64,000 bases of DNA from Neostapfia colusana (lineage: Eukaryota > Streptophyta > Magnoliopsida > Poales > Poaceae), in contig JASWHV010000012.1 of the NCBI GenBank assembly GCA_030760725.1, positions 41,075,652 through 41,139,651 on the forward strand. Direction: 5' to 3'. Positions 33,614 through 45,446 of the stretch are shown here, one piece after another. Under the pieces are notes generated by a model. It saw nothing but the letters and a program-made list of their open reading frames with translations. It was not told where the DNA came from and searched no databases. A program made the position numbers and the translations under genes. Position 1 is the stretch's first letter; the number at the start of each line of letters is the position of its first letter.

Positions 33614-35329
33614 TGTAAAAGTCCCAAAAAAATTTAAAGGAAATAAATGGAATGTTAAATACCGTTATGTTTCGAGTTCATCTTACAAAAATTTTCTACA
33701 CGTGATGATGCACATGGGTGTCCAACCAAACGAGCTCAAATGTTCATTTGAATTATTTGAACCAATGTTAATTTAAACACCATGTGTAAAGTTCTCATGT
33801 GCAAGAGGAAGTTTAAATTCAGATTTTGAACTCAATTTGTTCACTCAAATTCAAATGTAGGCATCACAAAAAGAAATGCAATCTGTTGTTTCAATGATGC
33901 CAATTGCAGCAGCCAATTTAGAAATCAGATTTCATATTTGGATCCCTCAGGTCCAAATTAGTAGGAATACAAAGTTTGATAAACTTTAGAGGTGCTTTAC
34001 TATTCATTTCAATGAGGATCTCGAATTGCAATGGAATTCAAATTTGAATTTAGATGACATTTGGTCAATTGTCCAAATAGATTCCAGTTTTAAACTACAC
34101 ATATTTGAATTGGATCACCTGCCAAATTTGAAAGCTTTTAGAGGATGAGGAGGAACTGAATTGTGGGACCCACTGGTCAGCCAGAACACACAAAGATCTG
34201 AGTTCAGTCGGTTCTCTGTTTTTCCTCTCAAACACACCGAGAGCCCAGCGTGCGCCACCGAGATGCAACGAAGAGGACACCTCCCAGCTGCTTGAGCAGC
34301 ACTGGAGAGCAGCTCGTCGCATGTTATCAACTCAGCCGTGATCTTTTCGTCTCACAACCTAACCAACCGAGCTTTGCCTCTCCCTCGCGCTGAACTGAGC
34401 CGCACCACCGCCGCCACTCTTTGGACGATCATGAGCCAGCAGTTGCATGCGAACAGGGCTTCACCGGGCGGAAAAACGGCACATAGCTTCATCCTCTACC
34501 TCCTCGGCGTGATCTTGATAGAGCTTCGGCCTCCCCAACCCTAGAACATCTTCTTTGTGCTGCGACCGAACAAAACCGAACTCGGGGCCCCTGTCGACAG
34601 CTCAAACCGGAGGGTTTCACGCTCGAGCAAGAACACCGAGAGAAGCGCCGGCTACTCGAGTTGCTCCTCTCCAAACTGCAGCCCGAACCGTGGATCGTTG
34701 GGGACAAATTTGGAGTTTTTCTTCCGGCACATGCAAACCGACCTTCTGGTAAGAATCCATGAAATTCTTGCTCAAATCTCATTTATCGTTCATCAACTTG
34801 CGCACAAGTGAGCTAGACAAGGTAGTGAACCTTCGTCCCTCGGAACACTAGCTTAAAACCGGATGGATGTGGAAAATTTCAAGCTTTTCTAAACACGATC
34901 ATGGCGGAGACCGTCGGGCGCACAGTGACGGCATACATGGCGAGCCCCCCGATCATTTTGGCGTCCACGTCGAGCATCCACATGATCCACTGATCCTGTA
35001 GGATCAAAGATCCTCGGGTTTAGGGGTCTAGGGAAGGAGTTTGACGTCGCCGGAGTGGAGAAATTTCCGCCACATGTCGCATGTCATGTTAGGCTCATCA
35101 CCGGCCTCCGGTGAGGGCATGAGCAGGTTCCTCACGTCAGTTTAGGGTCTAGCGGCGACTGTTGGGTCGAGAGGTAGCCGGGAACCGTGGATCAATGGCA
35201 GCACCGCCACAGCCAGCAAGGGGGGAGGGAGGCGCACGAGGAAATCGTCAGGAGGAAGAAGGGGTCCCGGCCCTGCTTGGCGGTGAAAACTTCTCCCTCA
35301 GTGGGATACTCTGTGCAGCCTGGATTTAG
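33614..35329 (+). repeat. Plus-strand Tekay-type LTR fragment B
   Basis: Starts TGTAAAAGTCCC at 33614, inserted in LTR A (candidate target bases TTAAG at 33609-33613). U3 is AT-rich to about 34130, with GTGGGACCCAC at 34163-34173 and a GC-rich island from there to 35320. It is cut at 35329 by a minus-strand LTR. Confidence 0.75.
34163..34173 (+). promoter_or_regulatory. Palindromic GTGGGACCCAC motif (LTR B)
   Basis: Perfect palindrome at the U3/GC-island border, in the same relative place as in the other LTRs. Confidence 0.45.
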
Positions 35330-35377
35330 TGTTATGGGGAACCCCTCCGGTTCCACACTCCAGGAATCACATTAGGT

Positions 35378-35398
35378 GGTGTCGTGTGATGCGGCACC
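35378..35398 (-). promoter_or_regulatory. Terminal LTR hairpin
   Basis: GGTGTCG / CGGCACC arms with a 7-base loop. Confidence 0.4.
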
Positions 35399-35866
35399 CA
35401 ACAGCATACACGAAAAGCAACCATAAACATACAAAGTCTTTTATTTCTCAACATAATATCATTTACAACATAATGTACCACTAAGGTACACACAGCGAAA
35501 TATACATAAACACGCACTCTCGGTCCTAGCTATGTATGAGAGAAGACGTCTAGCCCGCGGACGCTTCTCACTAGCTCCACGGAGAGTGTAGGCAGCGGCA
35601 GAGTTTCCGGTGAGTTATACGACCCGTGGGTCCAATGTCTCACCGAACAACCGTCTTCATAGCAACACTAATACAACCTGCAAAACACTAATACTGCAAC
35701 CGTGAGCTCAAAAGTTCAGCAAGGCTTAACCATCTACCCTAAATACGAACTCTATATGCAGGGATTTGTAAAGTAGGACAGCAGCTGTTGCATTAGGGAC
35801 TCGCCTAAAAGTACATCATTATTAGCAGTTTTACAGCAGCAAACTCATATGACCTGAGCCTCCCAA

Positions 35867-35909
35867 CATCGGAAATCCACAATCAAACAAGAAACACTTC
35901 ATCCTGATG
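35867..35909 (-). promoter_or_regulatory. Conserved LTR hairpin (bulged copy)
   Basis: Arms CATCGGA and TCCTGATG pair with one bulged T. The loop ccacaatcaaacaagaaaca is retained. Confidence 0.5.
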
Positions 35910-36942
35910 CTGTTTTGCCCAAAGTGGAATACTAATTTAGTGAGCTCTACATCTATAGCATACACAGTTGCAATACAATGAACTTATGAATTTCAGAACA
36001 GCAATGATTCATCTCAATTCATATGGAAATACTTACTACGTCATAACTCAGTGAACAAGTGGTACTCAATAACCGTGAGGGATGGTGATTCGAATCAGGA
36101 TACACCCGGAACACACGACACATGCGCCCGATCAGAAGCATCTTACTGACTACTTCACACACGTCATATGTAGCAACCTTTTACCCGTCACCCCAATGCC
36201 GAACCAGTTCTACCGACCCATCAGAAGGTCCACTACACGGAACACATTGAAGTTGCTCCGCTAGAAGGTTTACACCTCTGACACCAACCATCAAAGGACT
36301 GCAGTATAAGTTTTGACACGAGGGTACCCGAGTTACATCGGTTTCCTGGACCCCCATAATATCCAGTATGCATCTGGTACTGTTCAAACTTGATCAACAG
36401 TGTGGCATACACATCGGTCCTTAACCGACACAAGCAGACTACGGCAACACATGTCCCAACGTCCAGCTGCTCCTACTTTCTGCTCGGTCTCATTTTCCAT
36501 TCCAGTAAATTCATTCTCTAGAATTATACCCATTCAAACCAAATTCCTAGCCTCGCGAGTAGCTTCAAACTACCCGACTTGTACCGATTTCTATACAACT
36601 TAATCCTAGCAGAAACTACATGATGGTAACATGTTCTAACCTTCCACTCCAAGGATTTTCGGGTCATGCAATTGGAGTGTCAACCACCCTTGACATAATG
36701 CACAATACATCCTAGACCGATAAAAGTGATACAAAGTAAAATATATCTAAAAGTTTCTAAATGCAAACCAAGGCTTGCCTTATATAGTTGCAGGTTTGAT
36801 CTTAAATAAAGGTCAGTAGCCTGTCAACGAGTAATGCCTCAACTTACTGCTCCGAGTCGATTGCCTCGTTCAACTCCTTTGTCGTGTTTCCTACCGATAT
36901 GAATATGCACAAGTTTATAATGCAAGTAAGAGAATTATATAA

Positions 36943-38595
36943 TGTAGAATCGAAAAGCACGTGAAAAACTACCAGAGGGGGTGAATGGTAGATTTAAACT
37001 TTTATTGGAAGCAACAAAAACCCCTTCGGCAGAAAATTGATCTGTTAAAGAAACCATGTATGCGACTGATCTAAACGTGTCCAACCGTGACAAAAGTGGT
37101 ATATATTATAGAGAATCAAGTCATAAATACACGACAACAAGAATCACAGAAATACTTCAAAAATAACTCAAGTTATGATTGAAAGATAAAATGAGGGTCA
37201 ATCTGTTCTACTTGAGTAAAAACCAGATCTGCAACACTGCAAAGAAACTAGTGTAAATCATAAACTACAAATCCAATGAACGTGAAGTTTTCACTGATGA
37301 TAGATAATCAAGTTGTGAAGACAACCCAAAAAGAATCACATCAATTGGATCTGTAAAACTCTAGCTATGATCAAAACACCGAAGCACTGTCGTGCTGTCC
37401 AGAAACTCAACGAGAAAGACTTGACAAAAACAAGTTGGACGAACAAGGCACAAAAGCTCCTCTAAATTACGAATTTTATTGATCAAAACATAAGAGGAAC
37501 AGCCCAAATTCATCTTCTGCTACGAGCTCTGGCCTCCCTTGCTTATATAACCAGCCCGGAGGCCAACCCAATTCAAACTAGGACTCTAATCCTACTCAGT
37601 TTCTGAATCGAAACTTCCCATAACTGCTCAAGAGTCTTCTATACGCAGATAGAAGCAATGTTAAGACTTCCAAACACCTTAGGAACGTATCCCACATTTC
37701 TAAAACAACTCAACTTCGTGTCCCACACAAAATCCTATCATAACCAACTCAAATCTTTCCATATTTGAGCCATAACCGACATAGCCGCAGCCTGAGTCCA
37801 TAATCTAGCCGGTTGGATCTTTCTGACCAATTCTTTACATCCATATCTCTTCATCACGCCTTAGAACCATATTGCCACGTCCATGCACTCCTTGCACACT
37901 TGCAAAAACCTTCCAACGACGTCTACGATACCTTCATATGCATTGTTCTTGATCCAAACATGTTGTGCGACCTCCCGATCAACTCAACCACAATTCCTCC
38001 CAAACTTGGTTGTTGAACCTCATCTTCTCCCTAAGCTAGTTCAATAGATCCGGTCACCAGCCACATCTTGAACTTAAGCAACACCTGCACATGAATAAAC
38101 AACCAATACTTTCAAGCACAAGTCTGCGACTTGACTCACATTAGTTCCGAAAACCACAACACCTTGCGTGAACACCTCACATAAGCATGTTGCAAACCAT
38201 AGCAAAATGTTAACCACCGTAAACAGCCATAACACTTCAAAAACTTAGTAAAAGAATACTAAGCAAACTTTCCATAGATTTAAAGCAAGTTTGAAACATT
38301 TGCATGGTAAAAACAGAACCATTGCGATTTAGCTCCGGACCTTGCCAAACCTAACCGGACCTTGAGTCGGAGCTTACCAAAGCTAGCAGAACCTAGCACC
38401 GAAACTTACCAAAGCTAGTCGGACCTACCGCCGGAGCTAACCAAACACATGTCGGACCTAGCCATAGCAAGTCGGACCTTACGTCGGATCTTGTCCGAGC
38501 TCGGACATAGAGTCGGACCTTGACAAAAAGAGTGTTGCCAGAATTCAGATCTTTTATCGTCATAGCCAATGTATTCAGCACACATAGGTCTCACA
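36943..38595 (-). repeat. 3' LTR of the copia element
   Basis: On the minus strand it starts TGTGAGACC at 38595 and ends ATTCTACA at 36943. It carries a cluster of CGGACC repeats near its U3 start. Confidence 0.93.
38335..38520. repeat. CGGACC repeat cluster in copia 3' LTR
   Basis: Six CGGACC units plus several CGGAG/CGGAT variants at 15-30 bp spacing, and the perfect 14-bp palindrome GTCCGAGCTCGGAC at 38493-38506. The 5' LTR has the equivalent cluster at 50521-50704. Confidence 0.75.
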
Positions 38596-38605
38596 ATCTC
38601 CCCCT
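38596..38605 (-). other. Polypurine tract of copia element
   Basis: atctccccct next to the LTR start is AGGGGGAGAT on the minus strand. Confidence 0.85.
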
Positions 38606-38701
38606 TGATGAATGCATTGGCAACACCACTTAAAATCCGAACATTGGTTTATTCACATGAAAAGTTTTGAAAACAATCAAATGAGAAAGAAATTTCGAAA
38701 C

Positions 38702-38706
38702 AAAAA
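38702..38706. repeat. Target site duplication AAAAA (left)
   Basis: AAAAA at 38702-38706 matches 42724-42728. It is low in complexity, but the solo LTR ends are exact. Confidence 0.75.
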
Positions 38707-38747
38707 TGTGGTGGACCGGAATCCGCTCATCCAGGATCGCAGAGGGT

Positions 38748-38768
38748 GGTGCCGCAAAATGCGACACC
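38748..38768 (-). promoter_or_regulatory. Terminal LTR hairpin (solo LTR 2)
   Basis: In the sense strand GGTGTCGC / GCGGCACC pair (one T-G wobble) around a 5-base loop. This is a longer stem than in other copies. Confidence 0.5.
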
Positions 38769-38965
38769 CGACAGCACACATCATAAGGATACATTGTATT
38801 ACATAGAAAACAAACTGAGATGTACAAAATAGTACACTTGTTCAGTTACAAACTAAGGTATACATTACACAGTGGAAGTTTTAATTTGTACAACTCACGC
38901 CCGCCTATCTAGCAAAAGTCGGTTGCCCAGCCCTAGGGCAACCAACACTAGCTGCACTCCTTAGC

Positions 38966-39063
38966 TCAGCGCGGCGTGTACGGCTCCCACTCAGCCGTGG
39001 TCCCCGACAGAGGGTAACCCTCGCCGGTGGACTCGTAACCCAAGTCCGTGGGTGGCTCCTCAC
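38966..39063 (-). other. Exon-like block B (solo LTR 2)
   Basis: After TTTTTCAG the block reads GEEPPTDLGYESTGEGYPLS, then GTTAEWEPYTPR and TGA (38966-38968). It is 98 bp, 12 bp longer than the 86-bp copies, so the frame is preserved. TAEWEP.TP aligns with TAELEPCTPP at 58154 and VEWESCTPQ at 63635. Confidence 0.55.
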
Positions 39064-40089
39064 CTGAAAAACACTTAAGCAGCAACCGTGAGCACGATGG
39101 CTCAACAAGACTTAACCGACTCACCTAGGCATGAAACTCTATATGTAGTGTATAACAAACATGGGGTGGTACATTTTCAGCAAAGGGACACGCCTACAAG
39201 TTCATCCTTAATTTATCTTTTATCCACAGTTAACAGTTCATGAATCTGAAATTTAATAAGCAATTTTTGGTGGCACACATGTAACAATACAATTATATCA
39301 TACAGCAGAATTGAATCATAACATTCCATAAATTATCTACATTACGACGCAGTGAACAGGCAGTACTCGTCACCACGAGGGACGGCGAATCGACTCGATA
39401 TGCACCTGCAGGGATACCCAAAGAGCACGTCACATACGCCAACCCGTGGAGCTGCACAGCACGCTCACTCGATGTCGTACGGGACAACATTTCACCCAAC
39501 AGCCCAAACGTCGAACCGGTTGCACCGAAACAGACAGGAGGTTCCCTACACGGAGCATCTCTCTATGCCCGTTAGCAGATTTCCACCTTGCTGTCCTCAA
39601 CCTACACCTATAAATCGGTGTGCTATGCCTCGACGCCCGGAGGTTTAGGTTACATCGGTTTATCGGGGCCCATATATCCGATATGCCTTCGGTACGTTCA
39701 ATACTTGCTTAGCAGGGCCGCACATGGATCGATCCTCAATCGACACGGACAGGGCTGCGCACACAAGACTTCCTCTTGCTGCGCCCTAGCCCATGCCTAG
39801 TCTCATTTTCATTTCTAAAGTGATCTCACATCACTCGAACCAATCCTGTGTGTCCCAAGCATAACTCGCGAGTAGATTCCAACTACTCGCCTTGTACCAA
39901 AGTACTATGAATCATTAAGCATAGCCTGTCTACTCGAGGTCTTTAGACACTACCCTCACTCTTATAGGAAAATTTTGGTTATGCAAGTGGGGTTCCATTC
40001 ATCCTACACCTAATGCACATTCATACTTCACATTAGACATGTAAACAAAGCAAAACTTTATAAAAGGGTTAATGCAAACCGGGGCTTGC

Positions 40090-40170
40090 CTTGTTGCTGC
40101 TGGTCAGTGGTGAGGTCTTCGTCTGGAAGAAGGAAGTCGAGCACTTCCGGAGTCTCCCCGCCTTCAGCGA
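40090..40170 (-). other. Exon-like block A (solo LTR 2)
   Basis: An 81-bp block after GTGTAG with donor CAAG|GCAAGC. It reads AEGGETPEVLDFLLPDEDLT, then TDQQQQ. It is three bases longer than the other A blocks and keeps the frame into block B of the same LTR, so this LTR has an intact A-B pair. Confidence 0.55.
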
Positions 40171-42723
40171 CTACACGTTAACGAGACACCACATGTCAAT
40201 TCAAATGCAATGTGTAAACTTGAATAAGTAATTACTATAACTCTAGCTAACCCTCCCCTTTGGTTCTGAATTTCATGGTGGCTTGGTAGGGTCCTAACCA
40301 GAGTCTTGACCAAGTTTCATTTGAAACAAAGTTCATTTGAGCTTTGTACAAATAAAGCCTATTTGGTCAATATTAGAGCCTCTAAGTAATTCCAGAGGTT
40401 TTCATGGCTTCCACCATTACTTTCTGGAAACTAGAATTTGAGATGGTTCTAATGGAATCGGTTTCATGTCATTTTAAGAATTGTAGAGGAAGTTATGCCT
40501 TAAACAAGATTTGAGAAAATCTGAAAAATGTTTCTGTATATTTTTCCTATTTTCTCAGGGCAGTTCTCTTAATCACCCCATTAGGGGGACTAAATGAACT
40601 TGGATGGGACTGAACATTTTACTGTGACTCAAGGATTTTCCAATGAACCTTCCAGCCAAATTTCAGAATTTTTTATGAAGTAAGTCTCCAGATAAAATTC
40701 CTAACAGTTTGAATTTTAGGGATTTAATTCTGGAAAAATATTAAGTTTCGTGAGCTGAAATTTGTGTTGCTGTAAAGTACTCAAAATTCTGAGTTTAGCA
40801 AAATTTGGTTCACTGAATTTGGAGCTTCCTACACAAAGTTATGAATTTCTAAAGTTTGAGCTGAAACTGGAATTGTTTTGCTATTGGAAAAGAACCTAGG
40901 CCCACGCTTTAAATCTCAGCCAGTGAAAACCGAGAACACACGGGGTTACTGAGTTCCCACGGTGTAGCCACAAAAGATCAGCAGCTACAGAGGATCTCAG
41001 TTCAACCACCGAGTGGCTGACAGGTGGGACCGGCACCTCTTCTTCAACCTCCAGCCCGCTTCTTCCCGCGCGTGCACTCTCCTCGCCGGCAGTTTTTCTC
41101 CCCCTCGGCCCCTCCCTCCTAGGCCATCTCCCGGCCTGATTTTTGCCGCCTAGGGGTTTTGAGGGTCGGGAAAGCCGTTTTTGGGATCGGTGTGAGCCCT
41201 AGAGGTCCGCAAAGGTCGGGCGACTGGCGGTGGTTTCGGATCAAGTCCGGCGATGTCGGCTAATGGCCCTAGCCCACCAAAAACCTCGAGGGATGGGCTC
41301 TAAAGCATCCTCGGATGCTAGGGAAACTCGACAAAGACCCAAACAAGCGCGGAAACGACGGTTACTATGAGTTCACCGTGCGCCCGAGAGTGGTGGCGAC
41401 GATTGAGCTTGGGGAAGATAGAAATTCTTGATCTATATGGCGTTTAAGGCTAGGGTTGTGAAGGGAAATTGGTCGCCGACTACTCTAGCACCTTTGTGCA
41501 TGATCTGATGAACTCTAAGCACGGTTTGGGTGCAAATTTTTTGATTCCCTCCCGAGAGGTCCGTGGAACCGCTCTGGAAGAAGAACGACAAATTCAGTCG
41601 CTAGGGTCCACGGTTTGCTCCAATTTTTGGGTGGAAGCAGCACCAGGACAGGGCGCTCCTGGGGACGTGCTGGCTCGGCCGTGAAAACCTCTGTGACAAG
41701 CTGCCCACGGACGACCAGTCGCCGGTGCGCCAAGGTTGCCGCGGCGGCTCTATGTTCTCGGCGTAGGGACAACCTAGCTAGCCTAGTGAGGTGTGCAGAA
41801 GATAGCAGGGGTCCTCCAGTACCGTTTGTGCAGCTCGGGAAGTTCGGGGCCGCGAGCTTGATCGTCTCCCGATCGAATTCTTTGGAGGGGGGCGGCGAAC
41901 GACTGTGGGTGGCTGAGCAACGGAATAGCGCAGGGGTCCGGGTTCTACCGTGGTCGGGGAGTATTCGTGATCGATAACCACGCGGTGCGCCAGCCGAGCG
42001 TGCGCTGGGGGAGGTGGCCGCTCGGGCAGCTCGGTGTCGAGTGCTGCCGAGGCCCGGTAAACAGAGCTCGCCCGAGGGTTTACTTCACTCAGAAGTTTAG
42101 CTTACTGGTGGGCCCTCCCCCCCCCCCTAATTCCTTCTTCCCCCTTCTGCTGCAAATATCTCACCCACTAAATATTGAATTGTAGACTTTGCCACCAATT
42201 CATGGTTTGAGTTTGAGTTCTCAAATTTGAAATTTGTTTGGCTAAATTTTCTTAATATTTGAACTGAAATTCAAATTCAGTTTTTTGAATTATTGCAAGT
42301 TCGGCTCCCGACAAGATGAACTCCAATGGGGGTGAAAATTGGTGGACCAACTCAGAAAATTGTGCTGAGTTTGAATATGAAGCTAACTTTTGAATTTAAG
42401 TGATGAAAGTTGCTGCAATTTAAATTTACATTCAAATTGGCCTCTTTTTCAAATGCCTCCAAAAGTGCCTCCAAAAAGTGTTGGATTTGCATGAAGCTTG
42501 GCCTGAACCTTCCCACGACTTTTTAAGTTCTAGGGGTGAGCTCAACCTCTCATGTTCATGTGTAGAAATCCTACTTTGTGAAAGTTAGGGCTTTCCCCTC
42601 TAATCACCCTTTTGATGGTGGTTACTTGCTCTTCACAAGTCTTCACAAGATATCCACAACAAAAGCTGTGGTGTTGTGAGGTGATGAAAAAATTTTGCAA
42701 GTCCCTTTTCTTGGGCTTTTACA

Positions 42724-43612
42724 AAAAAAATACTCCCCCTATACATATTTCTCCCCCTTTGTAAATCAGAAATAAAATGAGAAGAAAAACAAAAATTCTC
42801 CCCCTGAGAAGAATCGTGCCAAAACACTTGTGAATCGTGCAATGTGTGATCAATTTCTCCCCTTTTGACAATGTATTCAGCAAGGTTCAAATGAGAAATT
42901 TTAATTGTTATGAGCATATTTATAACATATAGATATAAAATAAAGCTCATCCAAGCCATACTATCAAGTAACTTACACTATCACATCAAGTGTAATTTTC
43001 AATTTAAGCAAGTCATGATCTCACAAACTTAACTATGTCAAGACCTGAAAGCATGACACTTGTTGCTGCATTTTAATTATTTTTCAAAGCACAAATTCAG
43101 ATCATATGACATTTGCAAGAGATTATATGACTTGTCAGCCTTATTCTAACCAACCAAGCCAAGCCTATGTCATTTGACAATCAGAAGCTTAAGGACATGG
43201 TTTTAGTCATACACAACTTCTTCCAAGTTCATATCTAAGTGCAATGATAAGCCATCTCAAAAGAAGAAGTGTGAGGCATGCATATTCTCTTGATCTTTTT
43301 CCCAATTTTTTATTTGAACATAAAAGCTCAACATGTGAATAGTTGATTGATTATTTTTTCATTATTAAAAGCACTTGTGAGCATGAAACAAGTTTAACTC
43401 AGCAAGAAAGTTCGATCATGACCAGATTTAGTGTAAATAATTATTCCAATTACTAGTCATGGCAAAAACTACAAAATGTATAACATGAGTAATGTAGTAA
43501 GAACTTTCAGCATATAAAAGGTATCACAAAGTCATATATGTATGAAATACTATGCTCATGTTATTTTAAGTTCAGATTCACACATAGACTTCCCAAGTTT
43601 CAAAACTCCCCC
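42724..43612 (-). other. Copia 3' non-coding region with repeated polypurine tracts
   Basis: AT-rich and without a supported ORF. Plus-strand ctccccct-type tracts lie at 42733, 42751, 42798, 42857 and 43607, each a potential minus-strand polypurine tract. The functional one at 38596 follows the solo LTR. I see no env-like coding sequence. Confidence 0.7.
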
Positions 43613-44215
43613 TCAATTTAAGCCATGAGGATGCATAGCCCCTATTTCACTATGAATGAAACAAAAACAAGTGAAATCCAATGGTTTTGTAAAAATGTTA
43701 GCCAATTGTTGTTCAGTATCTACATGGTGAAGCACAATATTTTCTTTTTCAACATTATCACGGAGAAAGTGATACCTAATGTCAATGTGCTTTGTTCTCA
43801 AATGTTGCACGGGGTTTTTAGCACTGCAAATGGCACTAGTGTTATCACAAAATAGTGGAACACTATCTAGATCAACCCCGTAGTCCTTAAGTGTTTGAAC
43901 AATCCAAAGAATTTGTGAGCAAGCGCTAGCAGCAGCTACATATTCAGATTCAACTGTGGTTTGTGCAACTGAATTTTGTTTTTTAGAGGACCAAGCAACA
44001 AGTGAATTACCAAGAAAATGACAAGCACCCGAAGTACTTTTCCTATCAATTCTACAACCCCCAAAATCAGCATCCGAAAAAGCTTTCAAAGTAACGGTTG
44101 AGGAAGAAGGAAGAAAATCCCAAATTCTTGAGTTCCATGTAAGTACCTGAGAATTCTTTTGATGACTTGACGATGTGAAGCACGTGGGGAAGCTTGGAAT
44201 CGTGCACAAAGACAT
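43613..44215 (-). pseudogene. pol: Copia RNase H
   Basis: KAFSDADFGGCRIDRKSTSG, AQTTVESEYVAAASA and LFCDNTSAICSAKNPVQH show the catalytic DAD, Glu and Asp residues of copia RNase H. HIDIRYHFLRD and NIFTKPLD mark the end. The domain itself is open, but a frameshift near 44090-44215 separates it from RT. Confidence 0.92.
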
Positions 44216-45108
44216 ACGCTGAATTGTATGTCCGGTCTTGATGCCGTGAGGTACAAAAGTGATCCAATCATACTTCTATATTCTTTTTGATCCACGGGTT
44301 CACCATCTTCATCAAGTTCAAGTGTCGTTGATGTACCCATTGGTATCCTAAGAGACATGCTTTTGTCCATGTCGAAGCGCTTAAGAAGTTCTCTTGTATA
44401 CTTTGTTTGATGCACAAAAGTACCCTCCTTGGTTTGCTTGATTTGCAGCCCCAAAAAGTATGTGAGTTCTCCCATCATACTCATCTCAAATTCTGAACTC
44501 ATCATAGCTGAAAACTTAGACACGAGATCATGAGAAGCACAACCAAAGATAATATCATCCACATACACTTGAATGAATAATGAGTCATTGCCATGCTTAA
44601 GCACAAAAATAGTTGTATCAACATTGCCCATGGTAAACCCCTTTTCAATTAAGAATGTTTTTAACCTATCATACCATGCTCTAGGGGCTTGTTTAAGACC
44701 ATACAAGGCTTTGGACAGTTTGTAAACAGGATTAGGAAAATTTGGATTTTCAAAAACCGGTGGTTGCTTGACATAAACCTCCTCATCTATGTAGCCATTA
44801 AGAAAAGCACTTTTAACATCCATTTGATATAACTTGAAACCTTTAGATGCAACAAATGCTAACAAAATTCTTATGGCTTCTAATCTAGCAACAGGAGCAA
44901 AAGTTTCATCGAAATCTAGTCCTTCAACTTGTTTGAAACCTTTAGCAACCAACCTAGCCTTATTTCTAACCACAACCCCATGCTCACTTTGTTTATTTTT
45001 AAACACCCATTTAGTTCCGATTAGAGTGTGACCTTGAGGTGGAGGTACAAGTTTCCAAACAGTATTTCTTTCAAAATTTTCTAACTCTTCTGCAAGGCAA
45101 TAATTCAA
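44086..45108 (-). pseudogene. pol: Copia reverse transcriptase
   Basis: Open over 340 codons: TKWVFKNKQSEHG, ARLVAKGFKQVEGLDFDETF, YQMDVKSAFLNGYIDEEVYV, LYGLKQAPRAWYDRL and the catalytic VYVDDIIFGC. It continues through YFLGLQIKQTKEG and SLLYLTASRPDIQFSVCLCA. All RT catalytic motifs look intact. The upstream frame (45105-45437) is a variable linker. Confidence 0.94.
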
Positions 45109-45437
45109 GATTCATTAGTGAGTGCGTGTGATATATCTTTGGGTTCAAAAGAAGCAACAAATGCAGAATGAGCATGAGAGTTTGGATCACAAAACCTGGA
45201 CCGTGTGACTCGTTCGTGCAAGCTTCCAATCATTTGTTGTGGAGGATGACTTTTGAGGACCCGGAGGGGAGTAGACAATTCACAAGCTCCTTCTTCTTCA
45301 TGTTCATCACAAATTGAAGAACTTGTGACTTGAGGACGATCTGGACCAGCAATGGTGGTCGTCGGTGTTAGTTGTGAATCAAAATCAGGAGCTGGAACAA
45401 TGTCATTAGCTCCTGAATTTTTGGGCAGTAGCATCAC
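45105..45437 (-). pseudogene. pol: Copia integrase-RT linker
   Basis: Low-complexity acidic/proline-containing segment ending HALTNES, just before RT. No domain expected; sequence is variable in copia elements. Confidence 0.65.
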
Positions 45438-45446
45438 TTCTTCATC

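Larger units (their letters stand above)
35330..36942 (-). repeat. Minus-strand Tekay-type LTR, left part
   Basis: Begins TGTTATGGGGAACC, the inverse of an LTR 3' end. It contains the terminal hairpin (35378-35398) and the conserved hairpin (35867-35909). It is interrupted at 36942 by the copia element and resumes at 50783. Its sequence is clearly more diverged from the LTR at 57909 than that LTR is from the complete Tekay element, so pairing it with the internal region at 52-58 kb is uncertain. Confidence 0.8.
38707..42723 (-). mobile_element. Solo LTR (4.0 kb) inside the copia element
   Basis: On the plus strand it begins TGTGGTGGACC and ends GGGCTTTTACA, the inverse of a Tekay LTR, with AAAAA on both sides. 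It carries the terminal hairpin (38748-38768), block B (38966-39063), block A (40090-40170) and a GC-rich island (41030-42110). The long conserved hairpin is missing from its expected place near 39250. The insertion lies just upstream of the copia PPT and splits the non-coding region between RNase H and the 3' LTR. Confidence 0.92.

Noticed and set aside
42633..42959. 108-codon ORF downstream of copia RNase H as a possible env-like gene
   Set aside because: It spans the solo LTR boundary at 42723, so it is an artefact of insertion. No transmembrane or env-like features.
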